Shown piece after piece: positions 1-6,970 of a stretch of DNA of 19,274 nt. Below the pieces are notes generated by a model. That model searched no databases. It had not been told where the DNA came from and saw only the letters and a program-made list of their open reading frames with translations. Source of the DNA: Candidatus Pacearchaeota archaeon (GTDB taxonomy: Archaea > Nanoarchaeota > Nanoarchaeia > Pacearchaeales > GW2011-AR1); contig JALOBN010000045.1 in NCBI GenBank assembly GCA_023228245.1, positions 1 through 19,274 on the forward strand, given 5' to 3'. Every line of letters starts with the position of its first letter. Positions within the stretch are counted from its first letter, which is position 1. A program made the position numbers and the translations under genes.

Positions 1-178
1 TATTGATCGGTAGGTTCTCGACAGTCCCATCCCCCCATGATATCGTAGTCGATGCATTGACAGTTAATCTTGCCAATGTGACCGTCTCACTTGCGCCGGT
101 TGTTGTGGCCCGCAACGTGAACGGTCGATTGCGAATCACCGAAGGCAATATCTGCCTAACAAATTGAACGCGGGACAT
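1..178 (-). CDS. N-terminus of a tail/surface-type protein (runs off left edge)
   Basis: ATG at 178-176 lies three bases after the stop of the preceding gene, so the two are translationally close. The 59 visible residues begin MSRVQFVRQILPS and include TVNASTTISWGDGTVENLPI. The ISWGDGT motif is typical of short beta-sandwich repeats in cell-surface proteins and phage tail or baseplate proteins, where the first WGDGT unit often follows a short N-terminal stretch as here. Position downstream of the head and fibre genes fits a tail or adhesion role. The family assignment is inferred from one motif only; the rest of the protein is outside the window. Confidence 0.6.
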   Translation of the reverse strand, partial: MSRVQFVRQILPSVIRNRPFTLRATTTGASETVTLARLTVNASTTISWGDGTVENLPIN

Positions 179-181
179 GAT

Positions 182-775
182 CTAGTCCCGCATGACACCA
201 ATATTCAGGTAGAATTTCTGACCAGATGTGGGCGTGGGCGTGCCGGACGGAAGGAAGCACTGGAAGTACAAATTGGTGGAGTCGTCTGCGCATTCGTACG
301 GCATATTCAGGCCTTCCAGGACGCATTTTACGAAGCTACCAGCAGCACCCGTGGCATCTTTAGCGAACGCAGAAAACGCCAATGTCCCGACCATGTTTGC
401 TTTATCCGCATACTTGGGATCATAAGCTGCATTATCTGCGATGAAACTGATAGGCGGTTCATCGTAGATGTGTACGGTTATCCCATTCGTCCATGATAGA
501 TTGTCGGTAGCCATTACTGCCCGAATGATTGACCCCGACCCGCCGATCATCCTACCAGCCAGAGGCAAGTTTTGAGTGGTCACTGACGGCGCGGCATCTG
601 ATATGCAATCCAGTGCCGAATATTGTGTAGTATTGGCAGGCCTGGTAAACTCCTTGACCAGCCGCTTGTTGCCACCTTCCAACACGGTTGCTGACGCATA
701 TTCATCTGATCCCAGATCATAAACTCGGGCCTTGAACGGGACATTCCCGTATTCGGATAAAGTTTTGTAAGACAT
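182..775 (-). CDS. Hypothetical virion protein, 197 aa
   Basis: Start chosen at MSYKTL because GGTGAT lies six bases upstream; a longer frame back to 814 has no such site and would overlap the previous gene. The protein is rich in Thr, Ser, Ala and Gly with alternating hydrophobic segments, as in beta-rich virion proteins, and has no signal peptide, membrane segment or recognisable catalytic motif. It sits in the late structural operon between a 72-aa gene and the WGDGT protein, each separated by only a few bases. A tail or head-decoration role is inferred from context; the family is not recognised. Confidence 0.7.
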   Translation of the reverse strand: MSYKTLSEYGNVPFKARVYDLGSDEYASATVLEGGNKRLVKEFTRPANTTQYSALDCISDAAPSVTTQNLPLAGRMIGGSGSIIRAVMATDNLSWTNGITVHIYDEPPISFIADNAAYDPKYADKANMVGTLAFSAFAKDATGAAGSFVKCVLEGLNMPYECADDSTNLYFQCFLPSGTPTPTSGQKFYLNIGVMRD

Positions 776-780
776 TTCAA

Positions 781-999
781 TCACCAATGAAAAGCATAAT
801 ACCCAGAATTCCATTCACATGAATGATCTAAAGTATAGATTAGAAAATTTTGTCTAAACAGATATCTCAATGCAGTCCGTATGTTGAGAGGGGCATTACG
901 GAAAGAGGGAGGTTTTTGCTTGAACGTGGTCCCGACGATTGTACCGCCACCGCGCAACCAGTGGATCATCAGATACCCAGATCTATCGACTTCGACCAT
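781..999 (-). CDS. Small hypothetical protein, 72 aa
   Basis: This frame fills exactly the space between two structural genes: its ATG is four bases after a GAGGT site that overlaps the stop of the upstream gene, and its stop is five bases before the next start. That spacing and the SD are the main evidence that it is real. The sequence begins MVEVDRSGYLMIHWLRGGGT and is basic with several aromatic residues. No domain or membrane segment is evident. The C-terminal third is encoded by more AT-rich DNA than the surroundings, so the true end or origin of that part is uncertain. Confidence 0.5.
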   Translation of the reverse strand: MVEVDRSGYLMIHWLRGGGTIVGTTFKQKPPSFRNAPLNIRTALRYLFRQNFLIYTLDHSCEWNSGYYAFHW

Positions 1000-1005
1000 A
1001 TAACC

Positions 1006-1422
1006 TCAGTGCGCGCTCTTCATGAACCGGAAATTGCCATAACTCGATACCACCCCATAACAAGCCAGTGTTTGCGTTCCACCCGCTATTGGATATACGA
1101 TCATCCCGCCATCTGGGACCAACAGAGTCGAAGTGCTGCTAGCATCGGAATCGATTTCTAACCGGCAATCTCCCTCTTCCGCAATGCAGACGAATGCAAT
1201 AGCATCTACCGGAACGGTGACACTCTGGCTGGTGGCATCGTTCGTGATCCTCACAGCATCCGTTGCTCCGAGATCCAATAGCGCGGTGTCTTGAGCCAAT
1301 GTGATAACATTGGACGACATCGTTTCAGATGCCGTTTTTATGGCAGCACTCGAAGTCTCAATAGCATCGGTTGCAGCTTCAATTGCGGCCAATAATTGTA
1401 ATTGTCGCGCGCCTCGTTCCAT
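1006..1422 (-). CDS. Hypothetical virion protein with N-terminal helix, 138 aa
   Basis: The ATG follows directly on the TAG of the upstream gene, with AAGGTGG six bases before it inside that gene's end. The first 45 residues are Ala/Thr/Ser-rich and heptad-like (AAIEAATDAIETSSAAIKTA), suggesting a trimeric coiled coil, followed by a beta-rich domain of about 90 residues. This coiled coil plus compact beta domain is common in phage fibres and tail accessory proteins. Its place after the fibre-like gene supports a virion role. No specific family is recognised. Confidence 0.72.
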   Translation of the reverse strand: MERGARQLQLLAAIEAATDAIETSSAAIKTASETMSSNVITLAQDTALLDLGATDAVRITNDATSQSVTVPVDAIAFVCIAEEGDCRLEIDSDASSTSTLLVPDGGMIVYPIAGGTQTLACYGVVSSYGNFRFMKSAH

Positions 1423-1785
1423 CTAGACCACCTTTCTAGCGCCCTTGCCTTCCTTTCTAGGTGCCTTGCCAGCCAGGAAAACGCCATCTCTCAGCATGAT
1501 CTTCAGAGCCGGAGTCATCTCGGTCTTGCAGGTCGCACCAAACTTGATCAACTGCCCATCGGGTAACTTAATGGTGCCTTTCTCACTAGTTATGCCGCTT
1601 TCCAGTTGCTTTGCCGCCAGCTTGCGGGCGGATTTGCTGTGTTTTGGTAGGAAGACATAGATCTTGATGCCCACCTCTTCTGGTTCAAGTGGTTCGATAT
1701 TTTCGATAGGCTCATCTGTTATTATCGGGGCCTCTGCGATTTCCTCAGTGACCGGCCCCCTCTGTCTTTTAGAGGACTTTTTCAT
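1423..1785 (-). CDS. Hypothetical structural-operon protein, 120 aa
   Basis: The start at MKKSSKRQ is chosen over a longer frame to 1806 because GGAG stands eight bases upstream of it. Residues 1-12 are basic, about 15-40 are acidic and proline-rich (probably disordered), the middle is a compact alpha/beta segment starting IKIYVFLPKHSKSARKLA, and the tail is Lys/Arg-rich (APRKEGKGARKVV). Charged ends around a small core suggest a protein that binds nucleic acid or another virion protein, but this is inference. It ends at a TAG that abuts the next ATG, so it is coupled to the 138-aa gene. Confidence 0.7.
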   Translation of the reverse strand: MKKSSKRQRGPVTEEIAEAPIITDEPIENIEPLEPEEVGIKIYVFLPKHSKSARKLAAKQLESGITSEKGTIKLPDGQLIKFGATCKTEMTPALKIMLRDGVFLAGKAPRKEGKGARKVV

Positions 1786-1834
1786 TTGTAAATCTCCATA
1801 TTGCAATTATTATCAAAAAAATAATTGTGTGGTT

Positions 1835-3226
1835 TTACGTCCATGTACCGGAACTATCGGAAATAAACCACGCCGCTCCGTTGCATTTGGTTTTGATAAC
1901 AGAATATATGTCACTGTTTGTTTTCGTGGCAGCGCCGTTGATAGTTTCCCCGCCTTCGCCATCGATGACTACATCGTTTGTGCCAGGATCGCCCGCGACG
2001 ATCACTGTTATCTCGCGTCCGGTGTTGTCTGCCGCGGTGGGCAGGACGATGGTGGCGGTAGCAAGTGCGGTAATTGCTCCAATGAACACAACGTCCGGAT
2101 CGGTATCAGTGATGGTATAATCAGCCGTCTTGGTGAGAACCCTATCTAGCGTGGTGCCTTTGGTCAATTTCTTGGCGGCGTCGATGGATACATCGCCTTT
2201 TAGAGTTATTGCCCCGGTACCAGTTGTGAACGTCTTAGAACCGCTTATGGTGGTGTCACCCGACAATGTATTAGCCCCGGTGCTCGTGGTGAATATGCCG
2301 CTTCCCGCACCGAAATTGAATGCGCCCGTGCCAGATGCTGCCGTGATGCCCTTGTTGGCCGCGACCGAAACGGCACCGCTCAAGGTGGTGGTTCCCGTCG
2401 GTGTGGTGAACGCACCTGAGGAAGCTGCATAATTGATATCAGAAGCACCGCCCGCGGCAGTGATGTCCACGCCAGATGCAATGCCAATAGCGCCGTTCAT
2501 TGTAGTTGCGCCAGTTGGAGTCTTGAAGAAGCCACTCGACAGAGCATAATCCAGATCAGCCGCGCCGCCAGCAGCGGTAACATCTATGCCGCTTGCGATG
2601 CCAACAGGACCGCTAAGTGTGATCGCGCCAGTGCCGGTGCTAAGAGTGCTTGCACCCGACATGGTGAGGTTCTTTGTCTCAGCTATCACCACATCGCCGC
2701 CCAACGTGTTGGTTCCGGTGCTGGTAAGGAACGTGCCTGTGCCCGCGCTAAAGTCGAAGTTTCCCGCGCCAGCGGTCTTGGTTATGCCCTTGGTAGCTGC
2801 AATAGTCACGTCACCGTTAATCGCCACCGCGCCCGTTCCTGTCGTGAAAGTTTTTGACCCCTCAATGACAGTGTTTCCCCTGAGAGTGTTGGTTCCGGTT
2901 GTGGTATCGGTCGTGCCAGTCCCTAACTGGAAATCAAGTTTGCTCGTGCCAGCCGCGCATGTGAGATGGTTGTTGGCCCCAACGGTGCCGCCTGCTGTCA
3001 GAGATGCAGCCGCCACGCCTGAGATAACCATATACCCGGTCCCGGCGTCAAACTCGATATAACTATCCTTGTCGGTGCCGAAATACATCTTGGCATCGTC
3101 TTTCATCCAGGGCGCGCCGGTGGGAATCATCTGATTGCCCTTGAGCATTTCGTAGGGCTCTGGAATGGCCAGGGCTGACGGCATGATCAGCGCGAGAAGC
3201 ATGGCTATGATTAGAAATTTCTTCAT
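1835..3226 (-). CDS. Secreted, repeat-rich fibre-like virion protein, 463 aa
   Basis: A strong site AGGAGGT lies five bases before the ATG. Residues 1-20 form a clear Sec signal peptide (MKKFLIIAMLLALIMPSALA) with cleavage expected after ALA. Residues about 90-350 are degenerate repeats built on T-G-x-x-T-L-x-G, with units near 39 residues and longer units near 60 that carry an added FTTGTGAIT-type block. Such Gly/Thr/Ala repeats usually fold as a beta-solenoid or trimeric fibre. The last 100 residues resemble a common phage fibre end domain (TADYTITDTDPDVVFIG ... TIVLPTAADNTGREITV ... WFISDSSGTW). It follows the capsid gene. A signal peptide is unusual for a tail fibre; the alternative is an envelope or host-surface protein. 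Confidence 0.82.
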   Translation of the reverse strand: MKKFLIIAMLLALIMPSALAIPEPYEMLKGNQMIPTGAPWMKDDAKMYFGTDKDSYIEFDAGTGYMVISGVAAASLTAGGTVGANNHLTCAAGTSKLDFQLGTGTTDTTTGTNTLRGNTVIEGSKTFTTGTGAVAINGDVTIAATKGITKTAGAGNFDFSAGTGTFLTSTGTNTLGGDVVIAETKNLTMSGASTLSTGTGAITLSGPVGIASGIDVTAAGGAADLDYALSSGFFKTPTGATTMNGAIGIASGVDITAAGGASDINYAASSGAFTTPTGTTTLSGAVSVAANKGITAASGTGAFNFGAGSGIFTTSTGANTLSGDTTISGSKTFTTGTGAITLKGDVSIDAAKKLTKGTTLDRVLTKTADYTITDTDPDVVFIGAITALATATIVLPTAADNTGREITVIVAGDPGTNDVVIDGEGGETINGAATKTNSDIYSVIKTKCNGAAWFISDSSGTWT

Positions 3227-3233
3227 CTTATAC

Positions 3234-3266
3234 CTCCTAAAAAAAGTAACTACCTAAGTAGTTACT
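3234..3266 (-). terminator. Hairpin plus T7 tract between capsid and fibre genes
   Basis: On the minus strand a perfect 9-bp inverted repeat (AGTAACTAC / GTAGTTACT, loop of 4) is followed at once by seven T and then by the SD of the fibre gene. The stop codon of the capsid gene lies in the loop. The shape is that of a factor-independent terminator; in archaea the T tract alone can terminate. Since the next gene is only 27 bases away, it probably acts as a partial terminator that lets capsid mRNA outnumber distal mRNA. The stem and T run are seen; the function is inferred. Confidence 0.65.
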
Positions 3267-4225
3267 GAAGTGATCTCATAGATCAGCTTGCTCTTGCCAT
3301 TCGCAGAACCATCCATAGGCACCGCCAGATAGTCGATATTCGTCTTCATGGTTGTACGGTATCCCGTGGCATGGACTCTCTCAGTCTCACTCATAACCGC
3401 GCCAGAAGCCGCGTAGGAACCGCCCCTCATGGTCTGCGGGCCTTCTACGAATACCAGAGCAGAAGTCAGGAGCACATCAGAACTGACAACCGGGCGGTTG
3501 CTGATGAAGTTGTTGCCTTCCCCATCGGCCCAAGGAGTGACCGGGTAGAGCTTGACCTTCCATGCTGCCTTCAGGTAGTCGGAAAGTCTCTGAGTGACCT
3601 GGTTGATGAGGTCTAGCTGGTTGAACTCATCCAGCACCTCGGAGGGATAAGCCACACCGAACTGATAGCCACCGTTCTCCAGATCAATGCCCGTGGTGGA
3701 CACAATCTTCACGATAGCCGTGGCTATATCTGCCTCAGCGTCGCCCGTGCCGGACGCTCCCCAAACATCAGAAGCGGCGTGGGTGTTTCCAGTTGCCTCT
3801 TTGGCCTTCAGCTCCCTGAGGAGCTTATAAGTCCTGGTAGCTGCGAAATAGTTTTGAACATCCCGCAGGCCGTCAGATCCCAGCCGATTTGCAGCGGACG
3901 CGGTGTTGGCACTGTCGAAAATGAAGAAGCCTTGCTTGTCATAGGAATTTGTCAGGTCTTTCGAGGACCGGATATACTTCCAATTGGAACTATCGGGCGC
4001 TCCATCAAGAGGCTGATCCATCTCACCGCCGGACCATGTTTTAGTCCACACCTCAAGGGTCTCCGAAGACAGATTATTGTCCACCGGGAAAGCCCCAATG
4101 AGGCCGGTCGGCTGTTGATACAAGTTCGTCTCGATGACGGTAGCGCCTTTCTTAGCAAATCCCTTTACAAAGTATCCGAGCTGCTCCTTGGTCATCGGAC
4201 CCATTTTTGGCTGTGTAACTGTCAT
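3254..4225 (-). CDS. Probable major capsid protein (HK97-type fold), 323 aa
   Basis: GAGGAGG lies eight bases before the ATG, one of the strongest SD sites in the window, as expected for an abundant protein. It follows the protease/scaffold and decoration-like genes, the standard position of the major capsid protein in HK97-type tailed viruses. The length fits. Visible features include an N-terminal helical part (MTKEQLGYFVKGFAKKG), a central helix region with DVQNYFAATRTYKLLRELKAK, and a late segment VFVEGPQTMRGG and RTTMKTNIDYLAVPMD similar in style to the closing strands of capsid proteins. The assignment rests on context and overall pattern, not on a catalytic motif. Confidence 0.8.
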   Translation of the reverse strand: MTVTQPKMGPMTKEQLGYFVKGFAKKGATVIETNLYQQPTGLIGAFPVDNNLSSETLEVWTKTWSGGEMDQPLDGAPDSSNWKYIRSSKDLTNSYDKQGFFIFDSANTASAANRLGSDGLRDVQNYFAATRTYKLLRELKAKEATGNTHAASDVWGASGTGDAEADIATAIVKIVSTTGIDLENGGYQFGVAYPSEVLDEFNQLDLINQVTQRLSDYLKAAWKVKLYPVTPWADGEGNNFISNRPVVSSDVLLTSALVFVEGPQTMRGGSYAASGAVMSETERVHATGYRTTMKTNIDYLAVPMDGSANGKSKLIYEITSVTT

Positions 4226-4238
4226 TTGTAATTCCTCC

Positions 4239-4664
4239 TCATCCTATCGGATCGAAGCAAAGCTGCACTCGGATGTTGGTCTCTCCAGAAGTCAGCACGT
4301 TATCCGGTCCCACATACCGGCCTATCTTGGTTGCGGAATTTGAGCTGGAAGTCTCTACTCGACCATCGGCAGAAGCGGACTGGGCATTGTAGACGATTGC
4401 CCCATATCTCCAGGTCTGCGCTGTCAGGGATATGCAGTTGACTACGGCATTGCATCCGAGAGGGTAGAATCCCCATAAATCGCCTGCTGTGAGAGTGAGA
4501 GCCGCGCCCGCATCGTCTATGGACTTCTCAGCAGCAACCCCGACAACAGTGTCATCTACCGAGGTAGACTGGGTAAGCTGGTAGCTGGAAACTATCAGAG
4601 TTTCGCCTTCGGCAACCGCAACGGCTGCGAATGGGCCGGAAACGATCTGTTCTTCACTTGCCAT
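4239..4664 (-). CDS. Capsid decoration/stabilisation-like protein, 141 aa
   Basis: The ATG at 4664 overlaps the stop region of the protease gene; GAGAGGTG, encoding that gene's last residues, lies six bases upstream, so the shorter start is preferred over a GTG at 4673. The sequence alternates short beta strands with Gly/Ala turns (GETLIVSSYQLTQST, DDTVVGVAAEKS, LTLTAGDLWGFYPLGC) in the way of DUF2190-type or similar small head proteins that sit between protease and capsid genes. The family is not certain. Expression is likely coupled to the upstream gene. Confidence 0.68.
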   Translation of the reverse strand: MASEEQIVSGPFAAVAVAEGETLIVSSYQLTQSTSVDDTVVGVAAEKSIDDAGAALTLTAGDLWGFYPLGCNAVVNCISLTAQTWRYGAIVYNAQSASADGRVETSSSNSATKIGRYVGPDNVLTSGETNIRVQLCFDPIG

Positions 4665-4665
4665 T

Positions 4666-6084
4666 TCAAACACCTCTCATGGATTTTGCGATGTCTTCAA
4701 CTGAAGGTACACCGACGGCGGCATATCCAGCTTCTTCATCATCGGCATTAACGTGAGGTACGAAAGCAGTGCTTGAAGGCTCGATCTTGACAGACTTTGC
4801 ATAAGCGGCAAAATCGATCTTATCGGTATTCTGAGCTATCCACAGAGCAGAGTTTGCTTTGAAAGCTGCAATATGGGCATCCTTTTCGCCCTTGAAGGCA
4901 GGCAAAAGCATCCTTTCAACGGTCTCGGCGATCAGCTTATCTTCTGTTGCTCTCTGAGCATTGATTCGGACTTCTTCGGCTGCCCTTAGGCTGGCAATCT
5001 CGGCATCCTTGTTAGCCATGTTGGTCTTAATTTCGGCTATCTGGGTACCAAGGGATTTCATCTCAGTCAGTACGGTGGACAGGTCTACTGCCACATTGAC
5101 CGTTGGCGGTTCAGGAGTAACCTGGACAGCATTGGTCTTAGGAGCCTCTACCGCCTTGGTAGGAGCAACTTCAATCTTAGTTTCGTCAGTCATATTATCA
5201 ACCTGATTGTTCACGTTAAATCCACATTCGGGCAAGGGACATGCACCGTTAGGCACCATAGAAAAGTGGTCTGCGAAAAAAGGTCCTTTCTCGATGCGGG
5301 TATATTCAGTACCATCCTCCCATTTTTGAGGACTGCTTAAAATTTCATCATTGCAATAATAACCAATCGAACCACCGAACGGCTCACCGTTCTTGATTCG
5401 TTCCAGATCTCCCGGAGCTATCCGATCATTGAAGAGGATTGCTTCAGCTTCGACCCGTTTTAGTTCTGAGTTAAGCCTCACATTTCGCAATTTGCCCGCC
5501 TTGCTTGTGGTGTGTGAGACAGGCGGATCGCCCTGCTTATGCGGGCCTATAATCGGGACACCTTCAAACCAATGGGCGTGGGGCGCAAACTCTTCGTATT
5601 TCTTAAGTGCTCCATTGGTCACGCGCTCGCGCATGAGGACCACAGGGATAATGGTTTGCGTATCTGTTGCCTCTATGATCTTTCCCCCCATTTGAGAAGA
5701 ATTCGTTTTTACTAGCATGGTCTTGGTTTCGGTTTCCCCTTCTTCTTCATCCAATGCCTCCTTAGCATTTTTGGCTTTCATCTGCCCGCCGGCACTCGCC
5801 CGCGCGGTCTTGTGGACTTCAGCTTTTATTTCCTCAAAGACATCAGGCCGCTCCTTGAGGATGTCCCAGACTTTCTTGAGATATTCATAGGTTGGATCAG
5901 ACGCATTGACCTTGACGATCTCGATTTCTTCCAGATCGCCGCCAGTTGCCGCGAGTCCTTGCTTGATGGCCTTTTCTTTGGCGGCTTTTATTTCAGCCTC
6001 GGAGCCATCATGTAGGTAACATTTTCCAGAATCGCCCCATTTGAAGCCGTTTTTGCCGTCTTCGGAGCATTTTTGTATTGGGAT
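4666..6084 (-). CDS. Prohead protease (DUF2213-like) fused to scaffold, ~472 aa, non-standard start
   Basis: From ATG at 5781 the product is 371 aa, but the same frame stays open to 6114 and encodes a well-formed N-terminal domain (IPIQKCSEDGKNGFKWGDSG, then KCYLH) like that preceding many phage head proteases. No ATG, GTG or TTG occurs in that part; ATC at 6084 stands at the right distance from AAAGAGGTGAT. The protease part has GVPIIGPHK, GGSIGYY (likely nucleophile Ser) and a DHFSMVPNGACP segment. The last about 190 residues are helical and charged, as in scaffolds, including MKSLGTQIAEIKTNMANKD. It would mature the capsid and direct assembly. Start uncertain: rare start codon, one-base sequence error, or use of 5781. 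Confidence 0.8.
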   Translation of the reverse strand: MPIQKCSEDGKNGFKWGDSGKCYLHDGSEAEIKAAKEKAIKQGLAATGGDLEEIEIVKVNASDPTYEYLKKVWDILKERPDVFEEIKAEVHKTARASAGGQMKAKNAKEALDEEEGETETKTMLVKTNSSQMGGKIIEATDTQTIIPVVLMRERVTNGALKKYEEFAPHAHWFEGVPIIGPHKQGDPPVSHTTSKAGKLRNVRLNSELKRVEAEAILFNDRIAPGDLERIKNGEPFGGSIGYYCNDEILSSPQKWEDGTEYTRIEKGPFFADHFSMVPNGACPLPECGFNVNNQVDNMTDETKIEVAPTKAVEAPKTNAVQVTPEPPTVNVAVDLSTVLTEMKSLGTQIAEIKTNMANKDAEIASLRAAEEVRINAQRATEDKLIAETVERMLLPAFKGEKDAHIAAFKANSALWIAQNTDKIDFAAYAKSVKIEPSSTAFVPHVNADDEEAGYAAVGVPSVEDIAKSMRGV

Positions 6085-6088
6085 GTAA

Positions 6089-6112
6089 TCACCTCTTTGG
6101 AAAGGATTATAA
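6089..6112 (-). promoter_or_regulatory. SD and TATA-like element before the protease gene
   Basis: Minus strand: TTATAAT (6112-6106) and then AAAGAGGTGATT (6100-6089), an almost full match to the archaeal/bacterial anti-SD complement. The SD is seven bases (after GAGG) from an ATC codon in the protease frame, but no usual start codon follows in that frame. A GTG inside the SD opens a different 28-codon frame that ends at 6006. The element shows that translation is meant to begin here even though the start codon is odd. The 106 bases 6085-6190 hold no other gene that I can support. Confidence 0.5.
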
Positions 6113-6190
6113 GGTTAGAAGACACTGCAATATTGCCGCGGTCTTCGACGGACCACAATATCGAAGAACAGCCGGGTGCATTCCCGGCAC

Positions 6191-6745
6191 TCAAAATTCC
6201 AGTTTCCTTTTTATTTCCAATCCGTGCCTGTCATCGGTGGTATGGATGGCTTTTATCACATGATCCACTCCAGCATACCGGATAACATCGCCTACCACGC
6301 TCGCGGTCTCATCGGTGGTACAATGTGCAGGTCTTACAACAAAACCGCCTATGGCCTGGCTGAAATATTTGGTCTCATCTTTGTACTTGATGTCTATCGC
6401 GGTAAGCGTTTCTGTAAGGATATCGGCCCCCCCCACACCAATAACGGTAATATGCACATGGCAATCTAAGCCGGTGCTCGTGGTCACGGGGTTTGCGGTT
6501 AGGTTAACGGTTGTGGTCTTGGTCCCGGCCTGAGTGAATGTGAGTGTTTCGCTTCCAGCTGCGATGCTACCTGCACAATCCGTATGGCCGGTCACTGATG
6601 AAATGGTGATCTTCAACCTGCCGGTCCTACCTGATGGCCAGGTGCCTAGCGTGAACGTGGCCGTTGCTGTGCCATCGAATAGTGATGCAGGTGCCTTGGT
6701 GACCAGATAGGCCGGATCTGTAAGTTTGGCATGGGGGAAAGGCAT
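6191..6745 (-). CDS. Structural protein of the head/connector module, 184 aa
   Basis: GAGGAT lies just before the ATG. The sequence has two parts: residues 1-120 are Thr/Gly/Val-rich beta strands (TATATFTLGTWPSGRTGRLKITISSVTGH) like an immunoglobulin-type domain, and residues 125-184 form a more mixed segment with YRYAGVDHVIK-like strands (VVGDVIRYAGVDHVIKAIHTT). It lies between connector and protease genes, where head decoration, spike or adaptor proteins occur. The start region overlaps a promoter for the opposite-strand gene at 6772. No specific family recognised. Confidence 0.7.
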   Translation of the reverse strand: MPFPHAKLTDPAYLVTKAPASLFDGTATATFTLGTWPSGRTGRLKITISSVTGHTDCAGSIAAGSETLTFTQAGTKTTTVNLTANPVTTSTGLDCHVHITVIGVGGADILTETLTAIDIKYKDETKYFSQAIGGFVVRPAHCTTDETASVVGDVIRYAGVDHVIKAIHTTDDRHGLEIKRKLEF

Positions 6746-6749
6746 ATAT
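6744..6749 (+). promoter_or_regulatory. TATA box for the plus-strand gene at 6772
   Basis: ATATAT centred 25.5 bases upstream of the ATG at 6772, with no SD between, gives archaeal leaderless geometry. The box overlaps the start codon of the minus-strand 184-aa gene (6745), so the two transcription units would interfere. Function inferred. Confidence 0.45.
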
Positions 6750-6760
6750 CCTCAGAAAAC

Positions 6761-6770
6761 GATAGCTATC
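6761..6770. promoter_or_regulatory. Perfect palindrome GATAGCTATC at a start site
   Basis: A 10-bp perfect palindrome ends one base before the ATG of the 64-aa plus-strand gene and lies between its TATA box and predicted start of transcription. A dimeric repressor bound here would block the promoter, so an operator is the natural guess. A 10-bp palindrome can also arise by chance. Confidence 0.35.
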
Positions 6771-6771
6771 T

Positions 6772-6966
6772 ATGGAATGTGATACCGAATACGATCCTGT
6801 CTCGGACATGAAACGCGCATTAGAGCGATTGCATCAGCCGCCTAATTATACAGCTATGGCCGAAATGGAAAAACAAGTAAATATGCTTACTGACATATTG
6901 ACTAGCGAAGGCAAGTCGCCTGTTGAAATTGCGGCGCTGTATATCAAATATGGGATATGGCCATAG
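6772..6966 (+). CDS. Small helical protein, 64 aa, opposite strand to the head genes
   Basis: The frame fills the 225-base gap between two minus-strand structural genes, in which the minus strand has no open frame of comparable quality. The product is amphipathic and probably helical (DMKRALERLHQPPNYTAMAE, MEKQVNMLTDILTSEGKSP, VEIAALYIKYGIW), a composition unlike a chance ORF. There is no SD, but a TATA box is positioned for a leaderless mRNA and a palindrome touches the start. Size and control suggest a regulator or early protein expressed apart from the late operon; this is inference. No homologous family recognised. Confidence 0.5.
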   Translation: MECDTEYDPVSDMKRALERLHQPPNYTAMAEMEKQVNMLTDILTSEGKSPVEIAALYIKYGIWP

Positions 6967-6970
6967 AGCC

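Noticed and set aside
1664..3062. Several plus-strand open frames of 97-161 codons
   Set aside because: They mirror the Gly/Thr/Ala repeats of the fibre gene (giving Val/Pro-rich shadows) and lack SD sites and plausible composition.
5988..6194. 68-aa minus-strand frame containing GTG inside the SD before the protease
   Set aside because: It is out of frame with the conserved IPIQKC segment, and its product has no protein-like pattern.
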